Positions 33,875 through 44,300 of a stretch of 64,000 bases of DNA are shown here, piece by piece. The stretch is taken from contig JAGAIR010000010.1 in assembly GCA_017626435.1 (NCBI GenBank), positions 1 to 64,000 of the forward strand, in the 5' to 3' direction. How positions within the stretch are numbered: the stretch's first letter is position 1; each line of letters opens with the position of its first letter. Position numbers and translations under genes: made by a program. Under the pieces are notes generated by a model. The model searched no databases, was not told where the DNA came from, and saw only the letters and a program-made list of their open reading frames with translations. The DNA is from Lachnospiraceae bacterium (GTDB lineage: Bacteria; Bacillota_A; Clostridia; Lachnospirales; Lachnospiraceae).

Positions 33875-34681
33875 ATGAGTGATTTTGAAGATGCAAATGT
33901 GGATAAAGATTTATTAAGTCAGATTTTTGCGGAGGATAATTCCGGAGAGAGCAGCCTGATAAAGGATGATTTGTTTGCTGACAGTTCTGTGGATAGCGCG
34001 GAAGAATTTGTACAGGAAGAGATCCCTGATTTTATTCTGCCAAAAGAGGCTCCAGAATTGGAAACACCGGAGGATGCACCAGAGGAAATACCAGAAGAAA
34101 ATGTTGGACAGGAAATAGAACTTCCTTCTCTGGAAGAGCTGGAGAAAGAGACAGTAGAGGAGAAAGAGGAAACGATAGAAATGGTAAACGAAGGAAATAC
34201 AGAGATGGTAAAGAAGCCTGAAACTGCAGCAGATAATGATACTACGATTATTACCAAGGGAACCACTATTAATGGTGGGATTTCTTCTGAGGGTTCATTG
34301 GAAATCATGGGTACGATTACCGGTGATGTAGATTGTTTAGGGAAGCTTTCTGTTTACGGACAGATTTCAGGAAATGTTTCCGCTGCTGATATTGTGGTAA
34401 AAACAAAGCGTCTGGAAGGAAATGTTGCAAGTGAGGGCAGTGTTGAGATTGCATTAGGAACTGTTATCATTGGTGATATTACCGGAACTTCTGCTTCAAT
34501 CGCAGGTGCTGTAAAAGGTAATATCGATGTGAATGGACCAGTTATTGTTGATTCCACTGCAATTGTGAAGGGAAGCATCAAGGCAAAATCCATTCAGGTC
34601 AACAATAGTGCAGTAGTAGATGGATATTGTTCCTTGAATTATGCAGGTGTGGATCTGGAAGAATTTTTTGAGGAAAAATAA
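33875..34681 (+). CDS. bactofilin-type polymer-forming cytoskeletal protein
   Basis: A 268-residue protein: an acidic, Pro/Glu-rich, disordered N-terminus (1-125), then the bactofilin beta-helix (about 126-255), seen as regular repeats such as TTINGGISSEGSLEIMGTITG and SASIAGAVKGNIDVNGPVIV. Bactofilins polymerise without nucleotides and position cell-wall or morphogenesis factors. AGGAGGAAGAG precedes the ATG. Following a wall deacetylase and preceding pyrH by 18 bp, it may be involved in envelope shaping; the partner is not known. Confidence 0.85.
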   Translation: MSDFEDANVDKDLLSQIFAEDNSGESSLIKDDLFADSSVDSAEEFVQEEIPDFILPKEAPELETPEDAPEEIPEENVGQEIELPSLEELEKETVEEKEETIEMVNEGNTEMVKKPETAADNDTTIITKGTTINGGISSEGSLEIMGTITGDVDCLGKLSVYGQISGNVSAADIVVKTKRLEGNVASEGSVEIALGTVIIGDITGTSASIAGAVKGNIDVNGPVIVDSTAIVKGSIKAKSIQVNNSAVVDGYCSLNYAGVDLEEFFEEK

Positions 34682-34699
34682 CAGGAGGTTCGATGCGTT

Positions 34700-35404
34700 A
34701 TGGCAAAGTATAAGCGAGTATTATTGAAGCTCAGTGGAGAAGCGCTTGCTGGTCCCAACAAAACAGGCTTTGATGAGGCAACCTGCATAGAGATTGCCAA
34801 ACAGGTAAAGCAGCTGGTGGATGATGGGATTCAGATTGGAGTGGTAACTGGTGGCGGAAATTTCTGGAGAGGCCGTACCAGTAAAAATATTGACCGGACA
34901 AAGGCTGACCAGATTGGTACTCTCGCAACAGTAATGAATTGCATCTATGTGTCTGAAATTTTTCGTTCAGTGGGAATCAAGACAAGCGTATTGACACCAT
35001 TTGAGTGCAGTTCTTTTACTGAGGTGTTTTCCAAAGACAAGGCGAACCAATATATGGAAAATGGAATTGTTACTTTCTTTGCCGGCGGAACTGGTCATCC
35101 TTATTTTTCTACAGATACAGCCATTGTGTTGAGGGCTGTGGAGATGGAGGCAGATGTGATTTTGTCTGGTAAATCCATTGACGGTGTCTATGACTCTGAT
35201 CCGGCAGTCAATCCAGATGCCCAAAAGTATGATGAGATTGATATCAATGAAGTGATCAATCAGCGCCTGGGCGTTATTGATCTGGCAGCTGCAGTACTTT
35301 GTATGGAAAATCATATGCCTATGATGATATTTGGACTCAATGAAGAGAACAGCATCGTAAACACAGTAAATGGCGTAACAAAGGGCACCCTGGTTACTGC
35401 ATAA
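34700..35404 (+). CDS. pyrH: UMP kinase
   Basis: A 234-residue bacterial-type UMP kinase (amino-acid-kinase fold) that phosphorylates UMP to UDP. The N-terminus KRVLLKLSGEAL, the glycine-rich VTGGGNFWRGR, the FAGGTGHPYFSTDTA block and GVYDSDP are all family signatures. The gene is followed by frr at 28 bp, the normal order in Firmicutes. The usual rpsB-tsf genes are not upstream; a bactofilin gene is instead. Confidence 0.95.
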   Translation: MAKYKRVLLKLSGEALAGPNKTGFDEATCIEIAKQVKQLVDDGIQIGVVTGGGNFWRGRTSKNIDRTKADQIGTLATVMNCIYVSEIFRSVGIKTSVLTPFECSSFTEVFSKDKANQYMENGIVTFFAGGTGHPYFSTDTAIVLRAVEMEADVILSGKSIDGVYDSDPAVNPDAQKYDEIDINEVINQRLGVIDLAAAVLCMENHMPMMIFGLNEENSIVNTVNGVTKGTLVTA

Positions 35405-35432
35405 ATAATACAGTATAGAAAAGGAGAAAAAC

Positions 35433-35987
35433 ATGAGCGTAGAATTAAATCAGTTTAAAGAGAAAATGGAAAAATCGCTGGACAGTTTGGCAAATGAATA
35501 TACAACCATTCGTGCTGGAAGAGCAAATCCGCATGTTCTGGACCGTATTACAGTAGATTACTATGGTCAGCCATCTAATCTGCAGTCTGTGGCAAACATT
35601 TCTGTATCAGAGGCACGTACCCTGGTGATTCAGCCATGGGAAGCCAGTCTGATCAAAGAGATTGAGAAGGCAATTCTGACTTCTGATTTAGGTCTTACTC
35701 CGAACAATGACGGCAAGGCAATCCGCCTGACATTTCCAGAGCTTACCGAGGAACGTCGTAAGGAGCTGGTTAAGGATGTAAAGAAGAAGGGTGAGAATGC
35801 AAAAGTTGCAGTACGCAATATCCGTAGAGATGCTAACGATGCAATCAAAAAAGAGCAGAAGGCAAATGAGATTTCTGAGGACGAGCAGAAGAGTCTGGAA
35901 AATGACATTCAGAAGATGACCGATGAATATATTAAAAAGGTAGATACGATGATTGACGATAAGTCAAAGGAAATCATGACAGTATAG
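35433..35987 (+). CDS. frr: ribosome recycling factor
   Basis: A 184-residue RRF, which with EF-G splits the post-termination ribosome. The two-domain signature is clear: IRAGRANPHVLDRITVDYYG near the N-terminus (hinge and domain II) and the long helices with RVxIRNIRRDAND-like VAVRNIRRDANDAIKK in the second half. AAGGAG precedes the ATG. It lies between pyrH and uppS. Confidence 0.95.
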   Translation: MSVELNQFKEKMEKSLDSLANEYTTIRAGRANPHVLDRITVDYYGQPSNLQSVANISVSEARTLVIQPWEASLIKEIEKAILTSDLGLTPNNDGKAIRLTFPELTEERRKELVKDVKKKGENAKVAVRNIRRDANDAIKKEQKANEISEDEQKSLENDIQKMTDEYIKKVDTMIDDKSKEIMTV

Positions 35988-36008
35988 TCATCATAGATAA
36001 AAGAAAAG

Positions 36009-36034
36009 GGATGGGCAATACTGCCTGTCCCTAT
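36009..36034 (+). terminator. hairpin between frr and uppS
   Basis: AGGGATGGGC pairs with GCCTGTCCCT (two wobble pairs) over a 6-nt loop. Only a short T-rich stretch follows, so it is at most a weak terminator or an attenuating/processing hairpin within the operon. Confidence 0.45.
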
Positions 36035-36056
36035 CGTTTTCGCAAAGAGGTAACTT

Positions 36057-36773
36057 ATGGAGAAAAAAGAAAAAACAGTACCACGTCATGTTGCGATCAT
36101 TCTGGATGGCAACGGAAGATGGGCAAAAAAAAGAATGCTTCCGCGCAACGCAGGACATGCGGCAGGTAGTAAAAACGTGGAGAAAATCTGTGAGGCTGCC
36201 TGGAATATGGGGATTGAGTATGTCACCATGTATGCATTTTCTACAGAAAACTGGTCCAGACCAAAGGAAGAAGTGGATGCTCTGATGAAGCTCCTTCATA
36301 GTTATTTAAAAGACTGCTTGAAAACAAGTCAAAAGAACAATATGCAGGTTCGGGTGGTTGGTGATATCAGCAGGCTGGAGCCGGAACTTCAGGAAAGAAT
36401 CCGGGAGCTGGAAAAGGTATCGGCGCAGAATACCGGTCTGCACTTCCAGGTGGCACTTAACTATGGAAGCCGGGACGAAATAACAAGAGCCGTGCGGAAT
36501 CTGGCACAGGATATCAAGGAAGAAAAAATAGAGCCGTCTGATGTGACAGAGGATGTGATCGCGGGATATCTGGATACCAAAGGAATTCCTGACCCGGATT
36601 TGATGATCCGTACCAGTGGTGAACAGAGACTTTCCAATTATCTGTTATGGCAGCTGGCATACGCTGAATTTTATTTTACTGATGTACTCTGGCCAGACTT
36701 TGATAAAAAGGAGCTGGAAAAGGCAGTAGAATTTTATCAGTCAAGAGACCGGCGTTTTGGCGGAGTGAAATAA
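36057..36773 (+). CDS. uppS: undecaprenyl pyrophosphate synthase
   Basis: A 238-residue cis-prenyltransferase that extends farnesyl pyrophosphate to the C55 carrier for wall synthesis. The catalytic Asp 17 lies in ILDGNGRWAK; the substrate motifs YAFSTENWSRP and LMIRTSGEQRLSNYLLWQ are intact. It begins the lipid-carrier and isoprenoid part of the block. The ATG follows AAAGAGG. Confidence 0.95.
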   Translation: MEKKEKTVPRHVAIILDGNGRWAKKRMLPRNAGHAAGSKNVEKICEAAWNMGIEYVTMYAFSTENWSRPKEEVDALMKLLHSYLKDCLKTSQKNNMQVRVVGDISRLEPELQERIRELEKVSAQNTGLHFQVALNYGSRDEITRAVRNLAQDIKEEKIEPSDVTEDVIAGYLDTKGIPDPDLMIRTSGEQRLSNYLLWQLAYAEFYFTDVLWPDFDKKELEKAVEFYQSRDRRFGGVK

Positions 36774-36783
36774 GGGGATAGAT

Positions 36784-37572
36784 ATGTTTTGGACAAGACT
36801 TACTAGTGGAATAATATTGATGGCTGTCACCATTGCCCTGTTGGTGTATGGAAGTTACCCGCTTTTTTGGGTGATTACAGTCATTTCATTGATTGGATTA
36901 TATGAATTATATCGGGCAGTGAAGATGGAAAAATCTTTTCCTGCTGTAATTGGTTATATTTCCAGTATCGTGTTGGATATACTGATTTTAGATAATGCTT
37001 ATGAATATATGGTACTCTGGATGATAGTGACATTGATGGTCATGATGGCATGTTACGTGATTGCCTATCCTGCGTACAATTCAGAACAGATGACGATGCT
37101 TTTTTTTGGACTATTTTATGTGACTTTGATGCTCTCCTTTGTATTTAAAGTACGCTTTCTGGAAAAAGGAATCCTGTCAGTATGGCTGATCTTTATTGGG
37201 GCATGGGGATCTGACACCTGTGCTTATTGTGTGGGAAAGCTTGCCGGGAAACATAAGCTTCCATCAAAGCTCAGTCCGAATAAAACCATTGAGGGATGTC
37301 TGGGGGGCATTTTCGGAGCAGCATTGATTGGCTTTCTGTATGCTCTGGCATTTTATAAAGATACAAACTATTGGTGGCAGTTTGCATTGATTGGCGGAGT
37401 TTCTTCTATTATTTCACAGATAGGAGATTTAACAGCATCTGCTATAAAAAGAAATCATGATATTAAGGATTATGGTCATCTGATTCCGGGTCATGGGGGA
37501 ATACTGGACCGTTTTGACAGTATTATTTTTACTGCACCGATTGTTTATATACTGGTGGTATTTCTGGCATAG
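36784..37572 (+). CDS. cdsA: phosphatidate cytidylyltransferase
   Basis: A 262-residue membrane enzyme making CDP-diacylglycerol from phosphatidic acid and CTP. About seven to eight membrane segments are visible, and the C-terminal CDS signature SAIKRNHDIKDYGHLIPGHGG...DRFDS is complete with its acidic residues. It begins 11 bp after uppS. Apparently cotranscribed. Confidence 0.94.
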   Translation: MFWTRLTSGIILMAVTIALLVYGSYPLFWVITVISLIGLYELYRAVKMEKSFPAVIGYISSIVLDILILDNAYEYMVLWMIVTLMVMMACYVIAYPAYNSEQMTMLFFGLFYVTLMLSFVFKVRFLEKGILSVWLIFIGAWGSDTCAYCVGKLAGKHKLPSKLSPNKTIEGCLGGIFGAALIGFLYALAFYKDTNYWWQFALIGGVSSIISQIGDLTASAIKRNHDIKDYGHLIPGHGGILDRFDSIIFTAPIVYILVVFLA

Positions 37573-37603
37573 TCAGAAATAGAGTGAGAAATGAGGGGAA
37601 AGT

Positions 37604-38752
37604 GTGAAACATATTGCGATATTAGGTTCGACAGGTTCTATTGGAACACAGACTCTGGAGGTAATCCGTGGCAATGAGGATATGAAAGTGGTTGCTCTGG
37701 CAGCAGGCAGCAATATTGATCTGGTGGAACAGCAGATTCAGGAGTTTCATCCGGAACTGGTCTGCATTTATGACGAGAAAAAAGCAAGAGAGCTGGCAAT
37801 CCGTGTGCAGTCGAAGGATGTTTCTGTCTTGTATGGAATGGAAGGACTGATTGCCTGTGCTACCGTGTCTTCTGCTGATGTGGTGGTAGCCGCTGTGGTG
37901 GGGATGATAGGGATCCAGCCGGTAGTAGAGGCAATCCGTGCAGGAAAGGATATCGCCTTTGCCAATAAAGAAACCTTGGTGACGGCAGGGCACATTATCA
38001 TGCCGATGATACAAAAGCACCGGGTACTTTTGATGCCGGTGGACAGTGAACACGCAGCTGTTTTTCAATGTCTGAACGGAGAGCATCACAGGGAGATCAG
38101 CAGAATTTTATTGACTGCCTCCGGCGGTCCATTTCGTGGAAAAAAGAAGGAGGATTTGAAAAACATCCAGGTGGAGGATGCACTGAAACATCCAAACTGG
38201 TCTATGGGCAGAAAGATTACCATTGATTCATCTACTATGGTAAACAAGGGTCTGGAAGTAATTGAAGCGAAATGGCTTTTTGATGTGGACTTTGATCAGA
38301 TTGATGTAGTATTGCAGCCGCAAAGCGTGATTCATTCTATGGTGGAATTTGTAGATGGTGCCGTGATGGCACAACTTGGTACACCAGATATGAAGCTGCC
38401 GATCCAGTATGCTTTAACATATCCACAGCGCAGGAATCTGCCAGGAGAGAGGCTGGATTTTTCAAAACTGGCAGGGATTGTTTTTGAACAGCCTGACAGA
38501 GAGACTTTTCGTGGGTTGGAGCTGGCATATCAGGCAGGAAGAGAAGGTGGCAGCATGCCAACGGTATTTAATGCTGCCAATGAAAAGGCGGTGGCATTGT
38601 TTTTGGACAGAAAGATTGCTTATCTGGATATACCACAGATTATTGAGGAATGTATGGAGGAACATACCAATATTGCCAATCCATCCCTGGATGAGATACT
38701 GCAGGTGGAAGCTGAGGTATATCAGCGGATAGCCGGAAGATATCCTGCATAG
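37604..38752 (+). CDS. dxr: 1-deoxy-D-xylulose 5-phosphate reductoisomerase
   Basis: A 382-residue enzyme for the second step of the MEP isoprenoid pathway, forming MEP with NADPH. GSTGSIGTQTL is the nucleotide-binding motif; the metal and substrate residues are in VDSEHAAVFQ (Asp and Glu), LTASGGPFRG and HPNWSMGRKITIDSSTMVNKG. Start is GTG, with GAGGGGAAA before it. Together with ispG downstream it shows that the organism uses the MEP pathway. Confidence 0.95.
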   Translation: MKHIAILGSTGSIGTQTLEVIRGNEDMKVVALAAGSNIDLVEQQIQEFHPELVCIYDEKKARELAIRVQSKDVSVLYGMEGLIACATVSSADVVVAAVVGMIGIQPVVEAIRAGKDIAFANKETLVTAGHIIMPMIQKHRVLLMPVDSEHAAVFQCLNGEHHREISRILLTASGGPFRGKKKEDLKNIQVEDALKHPNWSMGRKITIDSSTMVNKGLEVIEAKWLFDVDFDQIDVVLQPQSVIHSMVEFVDGAVMAQLGTPDMKLPIQYALTYPQRRNLPGERLDFSKLAGIVFEQPDRETFRGLELAYQAGREGGSMPTVFNAANEKAVALFLDRKIAYLDIPQIIEECMEEHTNIANPSLDEILQVEAEVYQRIAGRYPA

Positions 38753-38821
38753 TTAATTAAAAAGAGGACAGTATGTTCTCTGTAGGTAAAGTTATGAGAA
38801 AAGAAAGGCTGGTTATTTTAG

Positions 38822-40177
38822 ATGAATATCATCGCTGCATTATTGATTTTTACGATTATAGTAGTAGTTCATGAATTTGGTCATTTTCTTCTGGCAAAGA
38901 AAAATGGCGTAGAGGTAACGGAATTTTCTATAGGGATGGGACCAAGGCTGGTTACCATTGCAAAGACAGCAGAAGGCTTTCAATGCAAATTTCTGTGTAA
39001 TCAGAAGAAATTTGAAGAACGAGTGGAATGGCAGGGAGTCACGAAATACTCCTGGAAACTGTTTCCACTTGGTGGTTCCTGTGCTATGGTAGGAGAGGAT
39101 ACGGATGATGTTTCAGAGGGCTCTTTTAACAGCAAAGGAGTCTGGGCACGTTTTTCCGTTATTTTTGCCGGACCATTTTTCAACTTTATTTTGGCATTTG
39201 TTTTTTCTATCATTATTCTGGGTAATGCGGGAATCGATCTTCCAGAGGTTGTTCAGGTGTATAGTGGACAACCGGGAGAAACTGCCGGAGTCGAAGTGGG
39301 AGACAGGGTAAAGAGCATTAATGGACACAAGATTTCGATTGGACGTGAAATTGATACGTACCAGCAGCTTCATCCATTGACAGGGGAGGATGTAAAACTG
39401 GTTGTGGAACGGAATGGTAAGGAGGAAACTCTCAGCATTGATCCAGATTATAAAACGTTTTTATTTGGCTTCAATTATGCTCAGGAGGCTTCTTCCAATG
39501 CAGAAATTCTGGGAATCAGTGAAGATGGAGCTTTTGAAAAGGCGGGAATCCAGACAGGGGATAAGATTATCCGTGTGAATGGAAATACAGTAAAAAATTC
39601 TGGTGAACTGAGCCGGCTCATGAATGAGGTGAAAAATGATGGCAAGGCAGTAGATTTTGTCGTAGAACGAAAAGGACAGGAAAAAAATTATACGGTAACA
39701 CCAAAGCCGTATGAGGGAAAGACATTGGGCTTTCTAGCTTCCAAAAATGTAATGATGGGAGCAGGTGGAGTTTTAAAATACAGCTTTATAGAGGTGAAAT
39801 ACTGGATTGAGACTACAGTGGCAAGCTTAGGACAATTGATAGGTGGTAAGTTGTCCAAGGATGATATCTCCGGTCCGGTCGGTATTGTGGATGCCGTAGG
39901 CGGTGTGATTGACCAGAGTGTGGATTATGGTATCAAGATGGTAATTATAAATATACTATATATGTCAGTTCTTTTGAGTGCCAATCTGGGAGTTATGAAT
40001 TTACTTCCTTTACCGGCATTAGATGGGGGAAGACTGGTATTTATTCTTATTGAGGCAGTTCGCGGAAAGCCAATCGATAGAGAGAAGGAAGGGTTTGTTC
40101 ATATTATAGGCTTTTTCCTATTAATGATATTTATGGTATTTATTATGTTTAATGATATTTTGAGAATTATCAGATAA
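38822..40177 (+). CDS. rseP: RIP metalloprotease RseP (site-2 protease)
   Basis: A 451-residue intramembrane zinc protease. HEFGH at residues 17-21 is the active site in the first membrane helix, and the third metal ligand lies in NLLPLPALDGGR near the C-terminus. Two PDZ-like domains sit between (about 140-200 and 225-290), compared with one in many Firmicutes. It cleaves membrane-bound regulators such as anti-sigma factors. It keeps its usual place between dxr and ispG. Confidence 0.94.
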   Translation: MNIIAALLIFTIIVVVHEFGHFLLAKKNGVEVTEFSIGMGPRLVTIAKTAEGFQCKFLCNQKKFEERVEWQGVTKYSWKLFPLGGSCAMVGEDTDDVSEGSFNSKGVWARFSVIFAGPFFNFILAFVFSIIILGNAGIDLPEVVQVYSGQPGETAGVEVGDRVKSINGHKISIGREIDTYQQLHPLTGEDVKLVVERNGKEETLSIDPDYKTFLFGFNYAQEASSNAEILGISEDGAFEKAGIQTGDKIIRVNGNTVKNSGELSRLMNEVKNDGKAVDFVVERKGQEKNYTVTPKPYEGKTLGFLASKNVMMGAGGVLKYSFIEVKYWIETTVASLGQLIGGKLSKDDISGPVGIVDAVGGVIDQSVDYGIKMVIINILYMSVLLSANLGVMNLLPLPALDGGRLVFILIEAVRGKPIDREKEGFVHIIGFFLLMIFMVFIMFNDILRIIR

Positions 40178-40192
40178 TATAAGGAGATGAAT

Positions 40193-41254
40193 ATGTATCG
40201 GGAAAATACAAGGGTGATTCAGATCGGGAACAGAGCCATTGGCGGTGGCAATCCCATTGCAATCCAGTCTATGACAAATACCAAGACAGAGGATGTCAAC
40301 GCAACAGTGGAGCAGATACACAGTCTGGAGGAGGCTGGATGTGATATTATCCGCTGTGCAGTGCCTACGATGGAAGCGGCCCAGGCATTGGGGCAGATAA
40401 AAAAGCAGATTTCGATCCCGTTGGTAGCAGATATTCATTTTGACTATCGTCTGGCCATTGCCGCCATGGAAAACGGAGCGGATAAAATACGGATCAATCC
40501 GGGAAATATTGGGGAGGAAGAAAGGGTACGGGCTGTGGTCAATGCAGCAAGATCGAGAAATATCCCAATCCGTATCGGTGTCAACAGTGGTTCGCTGGAA
40601 AAGGAATATATTGAAGAGTATGGTGGTGTGACTGCAGAAGGCATTGTCCGCAGTGCTCTGGGCAAAGTACAACTCATTGAACAGATGGGATATGACAATC
40701 TGGTGATCAGTATTAAATCTTCCGATGTTCTGATGTGTATCAAAGCACATGAACTGATTGCAAAGCAGACGGATTATCCGCTTCATGTGGGAATTACAGA
40801 GTCGGGGACGATTTTATCCGGCAACATTAAGTCAGCAATCGGTCTGGGAAACATTTTATATCAGGGAATCGGTGATACCATTCGTGTTTCACTGACAGGT
40901 GATCCGGTAGAAGAGGTTCGTTCTGCTAAATTGATTCTGCGTACCCTGGGCTTACGCAAGGGTGGAGTGACAGTAGTATCCTGTCCTACCTGTGGACGGA
41001 CGCAGATCGATCTGATTGGTCTGGCAGGTCAGGTGGAGGAACTGGTCAAGGATATGGACCTGGATATTAAGGTTGCTGTAATGGGGTGTGTGGTCAACGG
41101 TCCGGGAGAAGCAAGAGAAGCTGATCTGGGAATTGCTGGAGGGAAAGGCGAAGGTCTGTTGATCAAAAAAGGTGAAGTGATAAAAAAGGTTCCGGAAGAG
41201 CAGCTGCTTTTCGCATTGAAGGAGGAATTATTGAAGCTGGAAAGCGGAACGTAG
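40193..41254 (+). CDS. ispG: 4-hydroxy-3-methylbut-2-enyl diphosphate synthase (GcpE)
   Basis: A 353-residue 4Fe-4S enzyme of the MEP pathway that forms HMBPP from the cyclic diphosphate. The TIM-barrel start (VIQIGNRAIGGGNPIAIQSMTNT) and the cluster ligands (SCPTCGRTQ and VMGCVVNGPGEA) are intact. An ATG at 40187 abuts the ribosome site; AAGGAG at 40181-40186 is 6 bp from the ATG at 40193, which is used here. It lies directly behind rseP. Confidence 0.94.
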   Translation: MYRENTRVIQIGNRAIGGGNPIAIQSMTNTKTEDVNATVEQIHSLEEAGCDIIRCAVPTMEAAQALGQIKKQISIPLVADIHFDYRLAIAAMENGADKIRINPGNIGEEERVRAVVNAARSRNIPIRIGVNSGSLEKEYIEEYGGVTAEGIVRSALGKVQLIEQMGYDNLVISIKSSDVLMCIKAHELIAKQTDYPLHVGITESGTILSGNIKSAIGLGNILYQGIGDTIRVSLTGDPVEEVRSAKLILRTLGLRKGGVTVVSCPTCGRTQIDLIGLAGQVEELVKDMDLDIKVAVMGCVVNGPGEAREADLGIAGGKGEGLLIKKGEVIKKVPEEQLLFALKEELLKLESGT

Positions 41255-41269
41255 TTTTGTGACAGAAAT

Positions 41270-41295
41270 AAGCTGTCCTGTTAACAGGGCAGCTT
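41270..41295 (+). repeat. hairpin between ispG and polC
   Basis: AAGCTGTCCTG and CAGGGCAGCTT form an 11-bp stem (one G-T pair) around TTAA. No T-run follows, so it is not a standard terminator; it may stabilise or process the transcript. It ends 40 bp before the polC start. Confidence 0.5.
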
Positions 41296-41334
41296 ATGTG
41301 GTTTACGCGAGTTGAAAGAGAGGAGTGACAAAGG

Positions 41335-44300
41335 ATGGACCAGACATTATTGGAGACATTTGAAGGCTTGAAGATGACGGACCGCCAAAAGAGGCTTTTT
41401 TCCGATGTTCTGGTAGAACGTATCCGAATCTTTCAGGACAGGCATCTGGTTGTAGTCCGGCTGAAAAGCACCCATGTAATTCCCTACCGTGAGATTTGTC
41501 TGCTCCGTTATAACCTGGAACTGATACTGGGTCCTGCAGGATTTGAAGTACAGGTGGATGACTATTATCAGCTTTCCAGCCAGTATCAGCCGGCAAATTT
41601 CTGGCAGGAGTATGAGGAGAGTGTTCTACAGATCCTAAAGGAAGAAAATATCCTGGATTTTAATATGCTGTATAGCGGAAAGACCGTTTTGGAGAAGGAT
41701 ATACTTACATTGAGCTGTGAGGATGACAGTATGTACCGTGCCAGAGAAAAGCATCTGGTAGAGAAGATCCAGACGATTTTTAAAGAAAAGGCCGGAATGG
41801 AAGTAACCATGAAGCTGGAGTATACAGAGCCTGTTAAACGGGAAGAACCAAAGGGCTATGAAATATATCATCTGGAGAGAAGGACACAAAAGGCACCAGA
41901 GGATGGCAAAGCAGTTTCTGATAAAAAGGGAACGGTTAATACTGCTGGAAAAGAAACAGCAGACTCTGTCAGTGATGAAGTTCCGTGGGAGCTGACTCCG
42001 GATGCAGAAGCTGCAGCAGCTGCAGTAAATGCGGCTGCCATGGAGGAAGAAGTGAAAAAAACGGCAGATGTCAACAGGCAGTCTGCCGGAAAGAAAACTG
42101 CCGGAGGGCAGCCTGCATCAAAGACAGCCTCCAGCTATGGACAGGGGGCTTCCAGACGGTTTGAAAAAAGCGGTTGGAAATCCAAAGGCAGTTTTGGAAG
42201 AGGAAATATAGATGAGGAATGCTTTTATGGCAGAAATTGTGAAGGCGGGCATGTTAAAATTGCAGATATCCAGGGCGAGATTGATGAGGTAGTCATTGAA
42301 GGGCAGATTATCAGTGCTGAGGAAAAAGAGCTGCGAAGTGGAAAAATTCTTTATTCCTTTCATGTAACTGACTTTACAGATACCATTGCAGTCAAACTGT
42401 TTTTACAGCCGGAACAGGCAGAAGAGATTAAAGAGCATGCCTCTAAGGGGAAGTTTGTAATCGTAAAGGGGATGCCTCTGTATGACAATTTCAGCCGTGA
42501 AATCAGTATCTCCTCTGTCCGGGGAATGAAGCCGGGAAAGGATACCAGAATTACCCGTATGGACAATTACCAGGGAAGAAAGAGGGTCGAACTTCATGCC
42601 CATACACAGATGAGCGAGATGGATTCTGTTATGGATGTGGGGGCTTATGTAAAGACTGCTTTAAAATGGGGGCATAAGTCCATTGCCATTACGGACCACG
42701 GCGTAGTACAGTCTTTCCCGGATGCTGACCATGCGTTAAAGCCGGATGATGATTTAAAGGTAATATATGGCGTTGAAGCATACCTGGTAGATGATCTGCT
42801 GGAAACTGTCAGAAATGAGAGAGGACAGACGCTGGATGATTCCTTTGTGGTATTTGATCTGGAAACCACAGGAATCGGTCCGAAGAGTAACCAGATTATT
42901 GAAATCGGTGCAGTGAAGGTGGAAAACCAGACTATTACGGAGCAGTTCAGTACCTTTGTCAATCCACGTATGCCGATTCCATATCACATTGAACAGCTGA
43001 CCAGTATCAATGACAGTATGGTGGCAGATGCACCGGTCATAGAGGAAATTCTGCCGAAATTTCTGGAATTTTGTGAAGGCTGTGTTATGGTAGCACACAA
43101 TGCCGATTTCGATATCGGCTTTATCAACCAGAAAGCAAAAGAGCAAGGGCTGGAAGCAGATTTTACTGTAATTGACACCGTAGCCATGTCACGGGCATTG
43201 CTGCCGCAACTGAAGCGGTATAAACTGGACAGGGTTGCCAAGGAGTTGGGAGTTTCTCTGGAGAATCATCACCGTGCAGTGGACGATGCCGGTGCTACGG
43301 CGGAAATTTTTCTGCGTCTGTGTAAGCGTCTGGAGGAAAAAGGAATTACCACACTGGCACAGCTCAATGAGTTTGGCAGACCGAATGAGGAGACCATTCA
43401 GAAAATGCCGGCATATCATGCCATTATCCTGGCAAAAAACGAAATCGGCAGGGTCAATCTGTACCGTCTGGTATCGGAGTCCCATTTGAAATATTTTAAC
43501 CGTCGTCCAAAGCTTCCGAAAAGCTTATATCTCCAATGGAAGGAAGGTTTGATGATGGGGTCTGCCTGTGAGGCTGGAGAACTGTATCAGGCTATCCTGG
43601 AGGAAAAACCGGATGAAGAGATTGACCGTCTGGTGCGGTTCTATGACTATCTGGAGATACAGCCCTTGGGAAATGATGAATTTATGATACGGGAAAAGGA
43701 CAGATATCCCCAGATACAGGATGAAAATGATCTGATGGAGATTAACCGGAAGATTGTTGCCTTGGGAGAGGCCTATCATAAGCCGGTAGTTGCTACCTGC
43801 GATGTGCATTTCCTGAATCCGGAGGATGAAGTATACCGCCGTATTATCATGGCGGGAAAGGGATTTTCCGATGCGGACCAGCAGGCACCTCTGTATTTCC
43901 GAACCACAGAAGAGATGTTGTCAGAGTTTCAGTATCTGGGGGCTGCCAAGGCGGAGGAGGTTGTTATCACCAATACGAATCTTATTGCAGATATGATTGA
44001 CTATATCCATCCCTGCAGTCCGAGAAAATGTCCTCCCGAGATTGAAAATTCTGACCAGGATCTGAGAGATATCTGCTATAATAAAGCACACTCCATGTAT
44101 GGAGAGAATCTGCCGGAAATTGTTACGGAACGACTGGAGAGAGAGTTGAATTCTATTATCAGCAATGGATATGCTGTTATGTATATCATTGCACAGAAGC
44201 TGGTATGGAAATCGGTAGAGGATGGATACCTGGTAGGTTCCAGAGGCTCTGTTGGTTCTTCCTTTGTAGCTACGATGGCAGGAATCAGTGAGATCAATCC

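Noticed and set aside
41270..41295. Terminator isolating polC from ispG
   Set aside because: The hairpin is strong but no T-run follows, so it was listed as a hairpin only.
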